Source: Methanococcoides seepicolus (GTDB lineage Archaea > Halobacteriota > Methanosarcinia > Methanosarcinales > Methanosarcinaceae). From it: DNA of 64,000 bases. Numbering within the stretch: the stretch's first letter is position 1; every line of letters begins with the position of its first letter. Position numbers and translations under genes: made by a program. Positions 16,695-25,394 of the stretch are shown piece by piece. Where the stretch lies: NCBI RefSeq assembly GCF_023684405.1, contig NZ_JAGSOI010000002.1, positions 1-64,000 on the forward strand, written 5' to 3'. The notes below the pieces were generated by a model. The model was given only the letters and a program-made list of their open reading frames with translations, was not told the DNA's origin and did not search any database.

Positions 16695-18035
16695 TTATAA
16701 CCATCCATTGAGGAAGCTTCTAAACCCATCCTCTTTCAGTTCAAGGACCTGCTCACCTTCGAGAATTTCAAAGCCAGCCTTTACACTTTTGGAGATGTGC
16801 TTTCCAAGGGAACAGTTTGCAAGTTCTTTTTCAAGAAGCTCTCTTGCAGAGGTATGTTTTCGTGGAATTTCAGCCACATAGAAACCGTCCTTGATTGTAA
16901 ATGAGTAAGCATCCTCATTGTCAACGTATTTGTCCCTGAACTTCTCGGCATGATCACGTACCCATACCGGAGGACCTCTGTGCATTTTGACATTAGGCAA
17001 AGTGCCTGACATAAGTTCCAGCATCACAACAGAATCCTCGCCACTCCATTTTCCAGCCTTGAGTACGGTAAATTCGTTCTTATCGAGCATTGGGACCACC
17101 GAGTTCTCCATTTTAGCGAACTGTGGATAGAATATATCATCAACCACATCCGGTGTCTTGAAGACGATGGCCAGCAGTGTTGAACCTTTCTTTTCCAGCC
17201 GTTCAACGATCTCAATGTCAGATATTGGTGGTATCAAGGATGAGAAGAACAGGCTTTCGTCCGGACTGCCAAGGAAACTGCGAGCCACATCAACAAATGT
17301 GCAGAACTTGTCCAGAGAGAGTGCAGCCGCCACATTCCTTTTCGGGTCAGTAGGGTCTATGACTACCAGAGGGTCCTCGAACTTCAGTTTCCCGTGTTCC
17401 AGAATATCGAGAAGCAGACCGGGCCTCCAATTAGATGCTGCTTCCAGTACCTTTTCGAATGAGCCGTAATTGATTACCAGAAGCTCGGTCAGATAGCCTG
17501 AAAATCCTTCGGTCTTAAGCTCTGAACCGTAAACTCCAGTCCCTCTCATGAACTGCTTGAGAAGCAGAACATCGTCCTCAAGCCCGTTCAGATTGGCCTT
17601 GATGAACTCGTTGTGGAAAGGTGTCCTGTCAACTGCTGAGATAATAGAACTTGCACTGGAAACACCATAGCACGGAACCAGATCGACATCGAATCCCTTG
17701 TATCGCATCTTCACGTAAGGATGTTCAGCATAATGCTCATCCCAATGTTCCGCCTCCTTTGCCACCTGCCTGCCAACTGACAGACCATAGCTTTCAAGGT
17801 CTTCACGGCTGGTATCATCTGGAAATGTGATGAATATGTCAAGGTCATGCGTGCCGGATATCCACGTACCCCTGGCAGCGGAACCTACAAGCTGTGTTTG
17901 TACATCCGTCAGGCCAACCTTGAATGTAAGGCAATCGATCTTGTACATCAGCTCATCGGCCACTTTGGTCAGGTGTTCCCTTTCCTTTTCAGTTGGCTTT
18001 ATCTTTTCCAGAATGCTTTTTTTGAGGGATTCCAT
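16695..18035 (-). CDS. cca: CCA-adding tRNA nucleotidyltransferase (archaeal class I)
   Basis: 446 residues from ATG at 18035 (MESLKKSILEKIKPTEKERE) with GAGAG upstream; the frame is open 30 codons further but those residues are atypical. The catalytic motif LVGSAARGTWISGTHDLDIFITFP contains the GS and DxD pair (D about 60 and 62), and DVDLVPCYGV holds the third carboxylate. It adds or repairs the CCA 3' end of tRNAs without a nucleic acid template. Single gene, convergent with the glycosylase. Confidence 0.93.
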   Translation of the reverse strand: MESLKKSILEKIKPTEKEREHLTKVADELMYKIDCLTFKVGLTDVQTQLVGSAARGTWISGTHDLDIFITFPDDTSREDLESYGLSVGRQVAKEAEHWDEHYAEHPYVKMRYKGFDVDLVPCYGVSSASSIISAVDRTPFHNEFIKANLNGLEDDVLLLKQFMRGTGVYGSELKTEGFSGYLTELLVINYGSFEKVLEAASNWRPGLLLDILEHGKLKFEDPLVVIDPTDPKRNVAAALSLDKFCTFVDVARSFLGSPDESLFFSSLIPPISDIEIVERLEKKGSTLLAIVFKTPDVVDDIFYPQFAKMENSVVPMLDKNEFTVLKAGKWSGEDSVVMLELMSGTLPNVKMHRGPPVWVRDHAEKFRDKYVDNEDAYSFTIKDGFYVAEIPRKHTSARELLEKELANCSLGKHISKSVKAGFEILEGEQVLELKEDGFRSFLNGWL

Positions 18036-18424
18036 GTTAATTCTCTCGATAATCGTGTTCTTAGGGGTACTATCGTTCAAAGGTATAAACCATTTGAGAT
18101 TGAAGATGGTTTTTGGAAATATCAAAGTACTTTTTCATTAATATTAAGAGAAAGAGGCATGACAAATAGGACTTATTCTTCTAAAAGATGTAGTGACTCA
18201 GTTGAGCTTATAGATGAGGATTTCTACAAAGACTAACAAAGTTAGATTTGTATGCAATTAATTTTTTTAGAATCGTGTATACTATATACAATAAACATAT
18301 ACTTATGTAAAAAAGTAGGCATACTCATAAAGTCTTAGAGTATAGTATTGCTCAAATACTGTGATTAATTCTGTATAAGTATAACTAGAATTTGTGCTCT
18401 TATTTTTGGCGAAATGTGATAAAA
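18036..18424. other. AT-rich spacer with left direct repeat of the ATPase-Dam module
   Basis: 389 bases. It contains a short plus-strand frame (18159-18236) whose end encodes SVELIDEDFYKD and which includes the left 31-bp repeat (18201-18231). From 18240 to 18420 it is strongly AT-rich and probably holds the promoter of the ATPase gene. No other gene is seen. Confidence 0.5.
18201..18231 (+). repeat. Left copy of a 31-bp imperfect direct repeat
   Basis: gttgagcttatagatgagga plus 11 further bases; 27 of 31 positions match 21188-21218 in the same orientation. Both copies fall in a reading frame encoding VE-I-D-(D/E)-x-F-(Y/H)-K, so the repeat could come from the 3' end of a gene. The two copies bracket the AT-rich ATPase and Dam genes. 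Confidence 0.5.
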
Positions 18425-19969
18425 ATGAAAATTAATAAAATATCAATTAAGCAATTTAGAGGTTTTAATGATGTTGAATTTCATTTAGGAAGTAGATTGA
18501 CAGTTATAGCAGGGCAGAATGGAACTCAGAAAACTACTTTATTAGGAATGCTAAGTCAACCGTTTTCAATTCCAGATAAAGAGCATCCTTTATCTGGGGA
18601 AAAGCCACTTTGTGGTGGAAGGTTTAAATCTGGTTTTGCTGAGAAATTCAAATTGTCTGCTACTTTTGATAAACCTAAAAAACACGAATGGACTTTATAT
18701 TTTGATCAAGATGATTTTCCAGAATACACAGTTGAAAGTATACGGAGGAGTAAAGCGCCAGGAGATATTCGTTTTTGGAAAAAGGGTGATAGGTCGAAAG
18801 GCTCTGGTTATGTCCAAAAGCCAGTCATTTATTTGAGTTTATCTAGACTTTTTCCAATTGGTGAGGATAGTAATCTTGATTCAAGTAATGATATTGAACT
18901 AACTGAAGAAGAATTCAAATTTTATGAGGAATGGCACAATAAAATCCTTATAATTCCAGATGTCAAAATTGAAAGTGCAAATTATCTTGCAAGCCACCAA
19001 AAAAATACGCTTGGGGCAAACACATCTTTTTATGACTGGAAAATGAATTCAGCTGGACAAGATAATATTGGCAAAATATTGTTGGCAATACTTTCTTTTA
19101 AACGTCTAATGGGCAGGGAGGGTTATGCTGGGGGTATACTTGCAATTGATGAATTAGATGCCACTCTATATCCAGCATCACAACTTAAATTGTTGGCAGC
19201 ATTAAGAAAATTTGCTTCAAAGTACGATATACAAATACTTTTCACAACTCATTCACTTCCGATTCTTGAAGAGGCTTGCAAACTGAATTCAGATGAAAAG
19301 ATTTCAGGACAAATTAATGTCGTATATCTTGAAAAAAGAGATAATAATATAATTCCAATTGAGAATTTACAATTTGAATCAATTAATAATAGGCTTCATG
19401 TAATTGCTGGAAAAGCTACTAAGAAATCGAAAATAACTGTTTACTGTGAGGATGACGAAGCTCGTATCTTTTTAAAGTCATTACTAAAAAATAAAAGAAA
19501 CAAAAAATTGAATTATGTAGATGTAACATTTGGGTGTGAGAATTTAAAAGAACTTGCAAGAAAAAAAGTACCATGTTTCAGTTATCCACAATCATTGATT
19601 ATTCTTGATGGTGATGCATCTCTTAAGGGTGTTAAAGCAAAAAATATATTACGTTTGCCTGGTAGTGAATCGCCAGAAAGACTTCTTGCTAAATACCTTT
19701 TTAATCTTAGTGATTCTGATAATTTTTGGGCAGAAATCGGTAGTGATTATACAAAACAGTTTGTTTTCAAAGATATTAGTTATAATGACATTTCTGATAG
19801 GGAAAAAGCAAAACAGTGGTATGGGATGCAAAAAAGTTATTGGGGTAGAAATAGTGCAAAATTGATTAATAAATGGATGGAAGACAACCAAGAAGTAGAA
19901 TCTTTTTTGAATGAGTTTGATGAAACCTTATTGAGATACGAACATGAGTTAGGCATAGTTCTTGGCTAA
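18425..19969 (+). CDS. OLD-like ATPase with C-terminal TOPRIM domain
   Basis: 514 residues from ATG 18425 (MKINKISIKQFRGFNDVEF); the frame opens 11 codons earlier. Walker A is unusual, GQNGTQKTT (30-38), with Gln in place of the usual Gly before Lys; Walker B is GGILAIDELDATLYP and the switch histidine lies in FTTHSLPILEEA. The C-terminal third has TOPRIM-type acids: ITVYCEDDEARIFLKSLL (~335) and LIILDGDAS (~390). This is the architecture of OLD-family nucleases and of fused PARIS-type proteins. The AT-rich gene lies 196 bases upstream of a Dam-type methyltransferase and is flanked by direct repeats, pointing to a transferred defence module. Confidence 0.75.
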   Translation: MKINKISIKQFRGFNDVEFHLGSRLTVIAGQNGTQKTTLLGMLSQPFSIPDKEHPLSGEKPLCGGRFKSGFAEKFKLSATFDKPKKHEWTLYFDQDDFPEYTVESIRRSKAPGDIRFWKKGDRSKGSGYVQKPVIYLSLSRLFPIGEDSNLDSSNDIELTEEEFKFYEEWHNKILIIPDVKIESANYLASHQKNTLGANTSFYDWKMNSAGQDNIGKILLAILSFKRLMGREGYAGGILAIDELDATLYPASQLKLLAALRKFASKYDIQILFTTHSLPILEEACKLNSDEKISGQINVVYLEKRDNNIIPIENLQFESINNRLHVIAGKATKKSKITVYCEDDEARIFLKSLLKNKRNKKLNYVDVTFGCENLKELARKKVPCFSYPQSLIILDGDASLKGVKAKNILRLPGSESPERLLAKYLFNLSDSDNFWAEIGSDYTKQFVFKDISYNDISDREKAKQWYGMQKSYWGRNSAKLINKWMEDNQEVESFLNEFDETLLRYEHELGIVLG

Positions 19970-20165
19970 TCTAAAATAAATTAAGAAGTCTAATTTAATA
20001 TAATGGCAGACAATATTAATGAAAATAGGAACTGCTTCAAATTGCCTATTCAAAAACTGTTTATCAAATCATAGCATAATGTACATGAACAAACACGGAA
20101 CAGATTATGACAGTATTATACATTGTGGATTTTATTTTTTTAAAAACTTGTGGAGTAGATGAACT

Positions 20166-21038
20166 GTGAGTAGATTTTGTTCTCCTTTGAGATATCCTGG
20201 TGGAAAAAATCGTATTTTCAAGTTTGTTTCAAATCTATTTTACGAAAATGAGATGATAGGGGATAGTTACGCAGAACCATATGCTGGTGGAGCAGGTTTA
20301 GCATTGAAATTGTTATTTGAAGGCTATGTCAATCATATTTATATCAATGATTTTGATTATTCAATCTATTCTTTTTGGAAAGCTATTATTGAGCAAACTG
20401 ATCGTTTCTGTTCTTGGATTGAAAATTGTGATGTTTCTCTGGAAACATGGCATGATTGTAAGGAAATTCAAAAGAATGGGTCTGATGACTATTTTGATTT
20501 AGCGACATCAACATTTTTCCTTAATCGCACTAATATATCTGGAATTATTAAAGGTGGAGTTATTGGGGGGGTAGCACAGAAAGGAAAATATAAAATTGAT
20601 GCTAGATTCAACAAGAATGATCTAATATCGCGCATCAAAAAAATATCTGATTATCATTCACAAATTAGTATTTCTAATCTTGATGGCATTGATTTTTTAG
20701 AGAAATTTAAGGCAAATGCACAAGATACTTTTATCTATCTCGATCCGCCCTACTATAATAAAGGTGCAGATTTATATATGAACTTCTTTCAAGAAAATGA
20801 TCATGCTACATTAAGTGAATATGTGAAAAAGCTGAATAACAAATGGATGATTTCTTATGACTATCAGGATTGCATAATCCGATTGTACGAAAATCAAAAA
20901 TGTTTAAGTTATACTCTTTCACAAAATACTTCTAATAAAATGGGAACTGAACTTTTATTTTTTTCAGATGAGGTCAAATTTGAGGAATCAACTGTATTTT
21001 TGCGAGAACCAATTTTACTGAACAATTCAGTTGATTAA
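20166..21038 (+). CDS. Dam-type DNA adenine-N6 methyltransferase
   Basis: 290 residues from GTG with TGGAGTAG upstream. Begins with the Dam family N-terminus CSPLRYPGGKNRI (target for AdoMet motif X), has motif I AEPYAGGAGLALKL (36-49), DxF motif IYINDFDYSI, and catalytic motif IV DPPYY (193-197). It transfers a methyl group to N6 of adenine in DNA; the recognition site cannot be read from sequence, though the family often modifies GATC-like sites. The neighbouring OLD-like nuclease suggests that methylation marks self DNA. AT-rich like its partner. Confidence 0.85.
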   Translation: MSRFCSPLRYPGGKNRIFKFVSNLFYENEMIGDSYAEPYAGGAGLALKLLFEGYVNHIYINDFDYSIYSFWKAIIEQTDRFCSWIENCDVSLETWHDCKEIQKNGSDDYFDLATSTFFLNRTNISGIIKGGVIGGVAQKGKYKIDARFNKNDLISRIKKISDYHSQISISNLDGIDFLEKFKANAQDTFIYLDPPYYNKGADLYMNFFQENDHATLSEYVKKLNNKWMISYDYQDCIIRLYENQKCLSYTLSQNTSNKMGTELLFFSDEVKFEESTVFLREPILLNNSVD

Positions 21039-21112
21039 TGTTGTTATATTTGTCTGAGCTTTTTTAGGCAAGCTATTCCCATATAGCAACTAATCAAAAA
21101 GTGTATCTCTAG

Positions 21113-21232
21113 CCCAATCCTGCCATTCCAAACGTAAAAAACTTGCACGCAGATATTGTTCAAAGGACAATAGTTGAAGAATACCCGGTTGAGATTATAG
21201 ATGATAATTTCCACAAAGCCAAAGATACATAA
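21113..21232 (+). pseudogene. Orphan 3' coding fragment
   Basis: 39 sense codons end in TAA and read NPAIPNVKNLHADIVQRT then IVEEYPVEIIDDNFHKAKDT. It is preceded in frame by TAG at 21110-21112, with 14 further open codons before that. It has no start codon or ribosome site and looks like the end of a gene whose body was lost or replaced. Its last part overlaps the right 31-bp repeat. Family not recognised. Confidence 0.35.
21188..21218 (+). repeat. Right copy of the 31-bp imperfect direct repeat
   Basis: gttgagattatagatgataa plus 11 further bases; matches 18201-18231 at 27 of 31 positions, same orientation, 2987 bases apart. With the left copy it frames the ATPase-TOPRIM and Dam genes. Confidence 0.5.
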
Positions 21233-21416
21233 ATATTGTATCAAATTAAAGTCGTTGCAAAACAGATAACCATTTATACAGATGATAACTAATATTCTAC
21301 TGTTAGCCACAAAGCTAAAAACAACTACCCACAGGCTTTTTGGGGAATTTACCACATTGATTGTGGAGCCTGTTTATCGGATAGTAATTCAATTTCTATA
21401 AAAAGGAGTAAATCAC

Positions 21417-21947
21417 ATGATCAGTGAAAGAATGGTTAAAGCATTGAATGGTCAGATCAACAAGGAGATGTATTCCGCTCATCTTTACATGGCAATGTCA
21501 GCCTACAGTTCAAACATCGGGCTTAGCGGATTTGCCAACTGGTTCATGGTACAGTATCAGGAAGAGATGTTGCATGCCATGAAATTTTACAACTACATTG
21601 TTGATCAGGGAGCAAAGGTAGAACTTCAGGCAATTGACAAGCCGGCACAGGAATTCGGCACCACCCTTGACATGCTCAATGCTACCCTTGAACACGAGAA
21701 GTTCATCACCCGTTCCATCAATGACCTGGTAGACCTTGCCATTGAAGAAAAGGACCATGCAACCAACATCTTCCTCCAGTGGTATATTACCGAACAGATA
21801 GAAGAGGAAGGCAATGATAATGAGATCATTGACAAACTTAAACTTGCAGGCGAGGAAGGAAACGGGCTTTTCATGATCGACAAGGACCTTGCAGCAAGAG
21901 TGTTCAATCCACCTGCCGGAGTAGCGAACTGGACACAGATCAGGTGA
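21417..21947 (+). CDS. ftn: Ferritin
   Basis: 176 residues of the classical bacterial/archaeal ferritin type. The four-helix bundle carries the ferroxidase ligands: Glu17 in NKEMYSAHLYM, EEMLHAMKF (E50, H53), and the helix with EKDHATNIFLQWYITEQIEEE. It stores iron as ferric mineral and protects against oxidative damage. A strong AAAAGGAG ribosome site precedes the start. The next gene follows after 6 bases and is likely co-transcribed. Confidence 0.92.
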   Translation: MISERMVKALNGQINKEMYSAHLYMAMSAYSSNIGLSGFANWFMVQYQEEMLHAMKFYNYIVDQGAKVELQAIDKPAQEFGTTLDMLNATLEHEKFITRSINDLVDLAIEEKDHATNIFLQWYITEQIEEEGNDNEIIDKLKLAGEEGNGLFMIDKDLAARVFNPPAGVANWTQIR

Positions 21948-21953
21948 TAATAA

Positions 21954-22313
21954 ATGACAGAAAATATAGAAGGCGTTAAGCAAGTAAAGGGAACCATGCC
22001 AAAAGCCATCAGAATGGCCAAAAAGATGGATGATGACTTCGGGCAGGGAGTTGCAGGTTTCTACAAGGCCATCTGGAAGGACAGGGAAGAAGGGCTTTCA
22101 ATGAAGAACAAACACCTGATGGTCTTCGCCATAGCATGTTCAAAGAACAACACTAACAGTGCAAAGAAGATCCTTGTGAAGCTCAAAAATCACGGTGCAA
22201 CAAGGACAGAGGTCCTGGACGCAATGATGATGGCAGCATGGGCTGGTGGCATCCAGAACTTTACTGACATCAGCAGTGACGTACTGCCGGAAATGGAACA
22301 GATTGGATTCTAA
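21954..22313 (+). CDS. Carboxymuconolactone-decarboxylase-fold protein (AhpD-like) lacking the CxxC
   Basis: 119 residues with the CMD-family all-helical pattern: GFYKAIWKDREEGLSMKNKHLMVFAIACSKNN..C-terminal ATRTEVLDAMMMAAWAGGIQ. AhpD-type members reduce peroxiredoxins through a CxxC pair at the end of the second helix; here that position reads ACSKNNTNSAKK with only one cysteine, so peroxidase-type cycling is not expected as such. Position 6 bases after ferritin suggests a role in the same oxidative or iron stress response. Confidence 0.75.
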   Translation: MTENIEGVKQVKGTMPKAIRMAKKMDDDFGQGVAGFYKAIWKDREEGLSMKNKHLMVFAIACSKNNTNSAKKILVKLKNHGATRTEVLDAMMMAAWAGGIQNFTDISSDVLPEMEQIGF

Positions 22314-22339
22314 GGCTTGATATAAGCCTTCTCTTTTTT
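22312..22339 (+). terminator. Terminator after ferritin operon
   Basis: aaggctt (22312-22318, overlapping the TAA stop) pairs with aagcctt (22324-22330) around a 5-base loop and is followed by a T-run (22332-22339). It closes the ftn transcript 30 bases before the convergent ahbC gene. Confidence 0.7.
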
Positions 22340-22366
22340 AAAAACAAGAATAGAAGAGTGAAAAGC

Positions 22367-23566
22367 TCACTCTTCATCATAACCTATCTCTTCTTTTGTC
22401 AGATAACATGCAGGATCATCTGCCCAGACATTGCCATACACGGCTTCAGCCCGTACACGGAAATTAGCGTTGCACACATCGAACCACTTGCATTTTGCAC
22501 ATCTGTCAGCGTTCGCTTTGATAAGGAGTTTCCTGTCCTTGAGACCTGCCATGAGCTCATCGTTCAGGTCAGTCCATATCTCACTGAACTTCCTGTCCTT
22601 CACATTACCAAAGGTGTAATGCCTCCAGAACTGATCAGGATGAACTGAGCCGTCCCATGAAACACAACCAAATCCAATGCCAGTGGAATTACCGCGGTTC
22701 ATCTTGAGAAGTTCATAGACCTCCTCTGCGCGTTCTGGATTCTCCTCTACAAGCCTCATGTAGATGTACGGACCGTCACAGTGATTGTCCACTGTCAGGA
22801 CTTCCACAGGCATGCCTTTCTCATGAAGCTGCTTTGTGCGGTCCATGATAAGGTCAACGGTCTTGCGGCTTTCCTCATGGGAGAGGTCCTCTTCCACAAG
22901 CTTGGTCCCACGTCCGGCATAGACCAGATGGTAGAAGCAGATACGTGGAATATCCTCTTCCTCGATCATGTCGAAGATAGCAGGAATATCAGCCACGTTC
23001 TGTTTATTGATAGTAAATCTAAGTCCTACCTTGATGCCTTCTTCCCTGCAATTGCGAAGCCCTTCCATTGCAGCATCGAAAGCTCCTTCGACAGCCCGGA
23101 ACTTATCGTTGGTCTCTCGCAGACCATCAATGGAAATGCCCACATAGGACAGACCGATCTCCTTGAACTTCTTTGCCATGGGTTTATCGATAAGTGTACC
23201 ATTGGTGGAGATTACCGCACGCATACCCCTGGAGATCGCATACTCAGCAAGTTCCGGCAGGTCCTTGCGCATCAGCGGTTCACCGCCGGAGAAAAGCATC
23301 ACAGGAGAACCGAACTCTGCCAGGTCATCTATCAGTTCCTTACCCTGCTCGGTGGTCAGTTCGTCCTCGAACTCCATGTCCTTTGCATGTGCATAGCAAT
23401 GTACACATTTAAGATTGCAACGACGGGTCACATTCCAGACGACTACCGGTTTCTTATCCTTTGAGAATTGAAGCAGGTGTGACGGAAGTCTTTTTGAATC
23501 ACGCCCGTAACGAAGGGCATCCGATGGCTCAACAGTTCCGCAATAGAGTTTTGAGATTCCTATCAT
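22367..23566 (-). CDS. ahbC: Radical SAM haem biosynthesis protein, AhbC type (12,18-didecarboxysiroheme deacetylase)
   Basis: 399 residues. The radical-SAM cluster motif is RRCNLKCVHCY (about 48-58), followed by the AdoMet GGEP motif (LFSGGEPL) and a C-terminal SPASM-type domain with cysteines in GFGCVSWDG, CAKCKWFDVC and the final DDPACYL. The start MIGISKLYCGTVEPSDALRY is typical of AhbC of methanogens and Desulfovibrio. It removes the acetate side chains of didecarboxysiroheme to give Fe-coproporphyrin, on the route from siroheme to haem used by cytochrome-containing methanogens. It is the third gene after cobA and hemD. AhbD is the nearest alternative. Confidence 0.78.
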   Translation of the reverse strand: MIGISKLYCGTVEPSDALRYGRDSKRLPSHLLQFSKDKKPVVVWNVTRRCNLKCVHCYAHAKDMEFEDELTTEQGKELIDDLAEFGSPVMLFSGGEPLMRKDLPELAEYAISRGMRAVISTNGTLIDKPMAKKFKEIGLSYVGISIDGLRETNDKFRAVEGAFDAAMEGLRNCREEGIKVGLRFTINKQNVADIPAIFDMIEEEDIPRICFYHLVYAGRGTKLVEEDLSHEESRKTVDLIMDRTKQLHEKGMPVEVLTVDNHCDGPYIYMRLVEENPERAEEVYELLKMNRGNSTGIGFGCVSWDGSVHPDQFWRHYTFGNVKDRKFSEIWTDLNDELMAGLKDRKLLIKANADRCAKCKWFDVCNANFRVRAEAVYGNVWADDPACYLTKEEIGYDEE

Positions 23567-23605
23567 AGTTATCCTCCTGCATGTATAATTTCGTTTTTTA
23601 TGTGA

Positions 23606-24406
23606 TCAGTTTTCAAGAGCCGCTTTTGCGACCCTTAGTATCTCTTTGAAGGTGTACTCATCAGGAGTGACATTCACTTCCACACCATATTCCTTCAATG
23701 TATTGGCAGTCGGAAGACCGATAGCTGCCACAAGGGAATTCTCAAGTACTTCCCTTATGGACTCGCCTTCACAAAGAGCCCCTGCACGGTCGAAGAAGCT
23801 TCTGACCATCATGGAACTGGTAAATGCAAATACATCGATCTCACCATTGAGACTTTTAGTTATAAGCTCGTTCTGCAATGCTCCGTTTGGCATTGTCAGT
23901 GTATAGACCTTTGTCTCAAGCACGTTCGCACCACAGTCCCTCAGGCCCGAGATCAAAAATGTGGAACCGTAAGCGCTCCTTGCAGTATCTATCTGTTTAC
24001 CATTAACATCAGGACAGAGATATTCCACAAGCCCTTCTGAACTGTAGACTCCCGGCATCCCCATTACAGCTATTCCGAGATCTTCAAGCTGTTTACGAGT
24101 TGTCGGACCGATAGCTACCACATTTGTCTTGTTAAGAGCATCGATGAACTCGCTGTGCTTGTCCTCGGGTATCTTGGAAAGGGTATGGTCGATGCCATTG
24201 GCACTGGTGAATATAACATAATCGGATCTTCCGGAAAACACGTTCTCTGCAAATGCATCGAAATATTCGTCCTTCATATCCTCAAGTTCTATCATTGGGA
24301 TAGCCACAACTTCAAAACCAAATGATTCTGCAAGTTCACGTGACTTTACCACATAGACCTCGGGTCTCATTATAGCTATTACAGGCTTCTTTCCGTTTTG
24401 GTCCAT
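23606..24406 (-). CDS. hemD: Uroporphyrinogen-III synthase
   Basis: 266 residues from ATG at 24406, which has GGTGAT at the right distance; the frame begins 8 codons earlier but with no ribosome site. The two Rossmann-like HemD domains are visible, with motifs YVIFTSANGIDH (~70), VVAIGPTTRKQLEDLG (~105) and VFAFTSSMMVRSFF (~195). It closes hydroxymethylbilane to uroporphyrinogen III, the common precursor of siroheme, haem, corrinoids and F430. Operon with cobA upstream and ahbC downstream. Confidence 0.9.
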   Translation of the reverse strand: MDQNGKKPVIAIMRPEVYVVKSRELAESFGFEVVAIPMIELEDMKDEYFDAFAENVFSGRSDYVIFTSANGIDHTLSKIPEDKHSEFIDALNKTNVVAIGPTTRKQLEDLGIAVMGMPGVYSSEGLVEYLCPDVNGKQIDTARSAYGSTFLISGLRDCGANVLETKVYTLTMPNGALQNELITKSLNGEIDVFAFTSSMMVRSFFDRAGALCEGESIREVLENSLVAAIGLPTANTLKEYGVEVNVTPDEYTFKEILRVAKAALEN

Positions 24407-24435
24407 CTTATCACCATCAATAAATAGCAATATTT

Positions 24436-25188
24436 TCAGATCTGGGAACCCAGTATCTCATGAAGCTTGACAACATCGCCGATAACAGTAAGTGCCGGAG
24501 CCTTTACCCCTTCATCCTTTGATATCTTTGCGATGGTCTCGACAGTACCGATGGTCACACGCTGATCCGGACGTGTTCCCCTCTCCACCATTGCAACTGG
24601 GGTTTTTGGGTCCTTTCCGTTCTTCATCAGCTCGCCCATGTTACGTTCGAGCATCTTGACACCCATGAAGATAACGATGGTACCTCCAAAAGCAGCAAGT
24701 GTCTTCCAGTCAAGAGCAGTTTCCTCTTTTGTAGGGTCCTCATGGCCTGTTATGAAAGTGACCATTGAAGCATGATCCCTGTGTGTAACAGGAATTCCAG
24801 CATAAGCCGTAGCTGCAAGAGCAGATGTAATGCCCGGAACTATCTCGAACTCGATACCTGCTTTCACCAGTTCTTCAGCCTCTTCGCCGCCACGTCCGAA
24901 CATGTAAGGATCTCCGCCTTTGAGACGGACCACCATCTTACCTTCCTTTGCTTTTTCCACGATAGCATCGTTGATCTCACTCTGGGTCAGATTGTGGTCC
25001 CCTGCGTGTTTACCTGCATCGATCTTCTCTGCAGCCTCGGGCATGGAAGCCAGTATCTTTTCCCCGGGAAGCTGGTCGAAGACGATAACATCAGCAGTGT
25101 CAAGAAGCCTGCGTGCTTTCAAGGTCATCAGTTCAGGGTCTCCGGGACCGGAGCCTACAAGATATACTTTTCCGTATTGTTGAGCCAT
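24436..25188 (-). CDS. cobA: Uroporphyrinogen-III C-methyltransferase (SUMT)
   Basis: 250 residues from ATG at 25188 (MAQQYGKVYLVGSGPGDPELMT); an in-frame start six codons earlier is less typical. Carries VYLVGSGPGDPELMTLKA (binding of AdoMet), VVRLKGGDPYMFGRGGEE and GIPVTHRDHASMVTFITGHE, all SUMT signatures. It methylates uroporphyrinogen III at C2 and C7 to precorrin-2, leading to siroheme, vitamin B12 and F430. First gene of the cobA-hemD-ahbC unit. Confidence 0.93.
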   Translation of the reverse strand: MAQQYGKVYLVGSGPGDPELMTLKARRLLDTADVIVFDQLPGEKILASMPEAAEKIDAGKHAGDHNLTQSEINDAIVEKAKEGKMVVRLKGGDPYMFGRGGEEAEELVKAGIEFEIVPGITSALAATAYAGIPVTHRDHASMVTFITGHEDPTKEETALDWKTLAAFGGTIVIFMGVKMLERNMGELMKNGKDPKTPVAMVERGTRPDQRVTIGTVETIAKISKDEGVKAPALTVIGDVVKLHEILGSQI

Positions 25189-25394
25189 ATTACCAGATAT
25201 CCTCAATTAGTGTTTTGGAGATGTAATTACCTGATATAATAAATAGATTGATATATGTGATTTCTGCCATCTCAAAAATGTCCATAAAGAAGCAGCCAAA
25301 GAAAATGAATCACTGTTAGATAAGACATAGAAATAAGAATATAATGAATAAAATGAGAAATGTTGCCTGATCATAGGCAACAACTGTGATATGA

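Larger units (their letters stand above)
21039..21416. other. Spacer with right direct repeat and a coding tail fragment
   Basis: 378 bases. It holds the tail fragment 21113-21232 with the right 31-bp repeat, listed separately, and the ferritin promoter region. The ferritin start has a clear AAAAGGAG ribosome site (about 21401-21408). No other gene is seen. Confidence 0.5.

Noticed and set aside
20166-21038. Complete type II restriction-modification pair with the preceding ATPase as endonuclease
   Set aside because: The ATPase-TOPRIM protein is not a type II restriction enzyme; the pairing may be functional but should not be called R-M without evidence.
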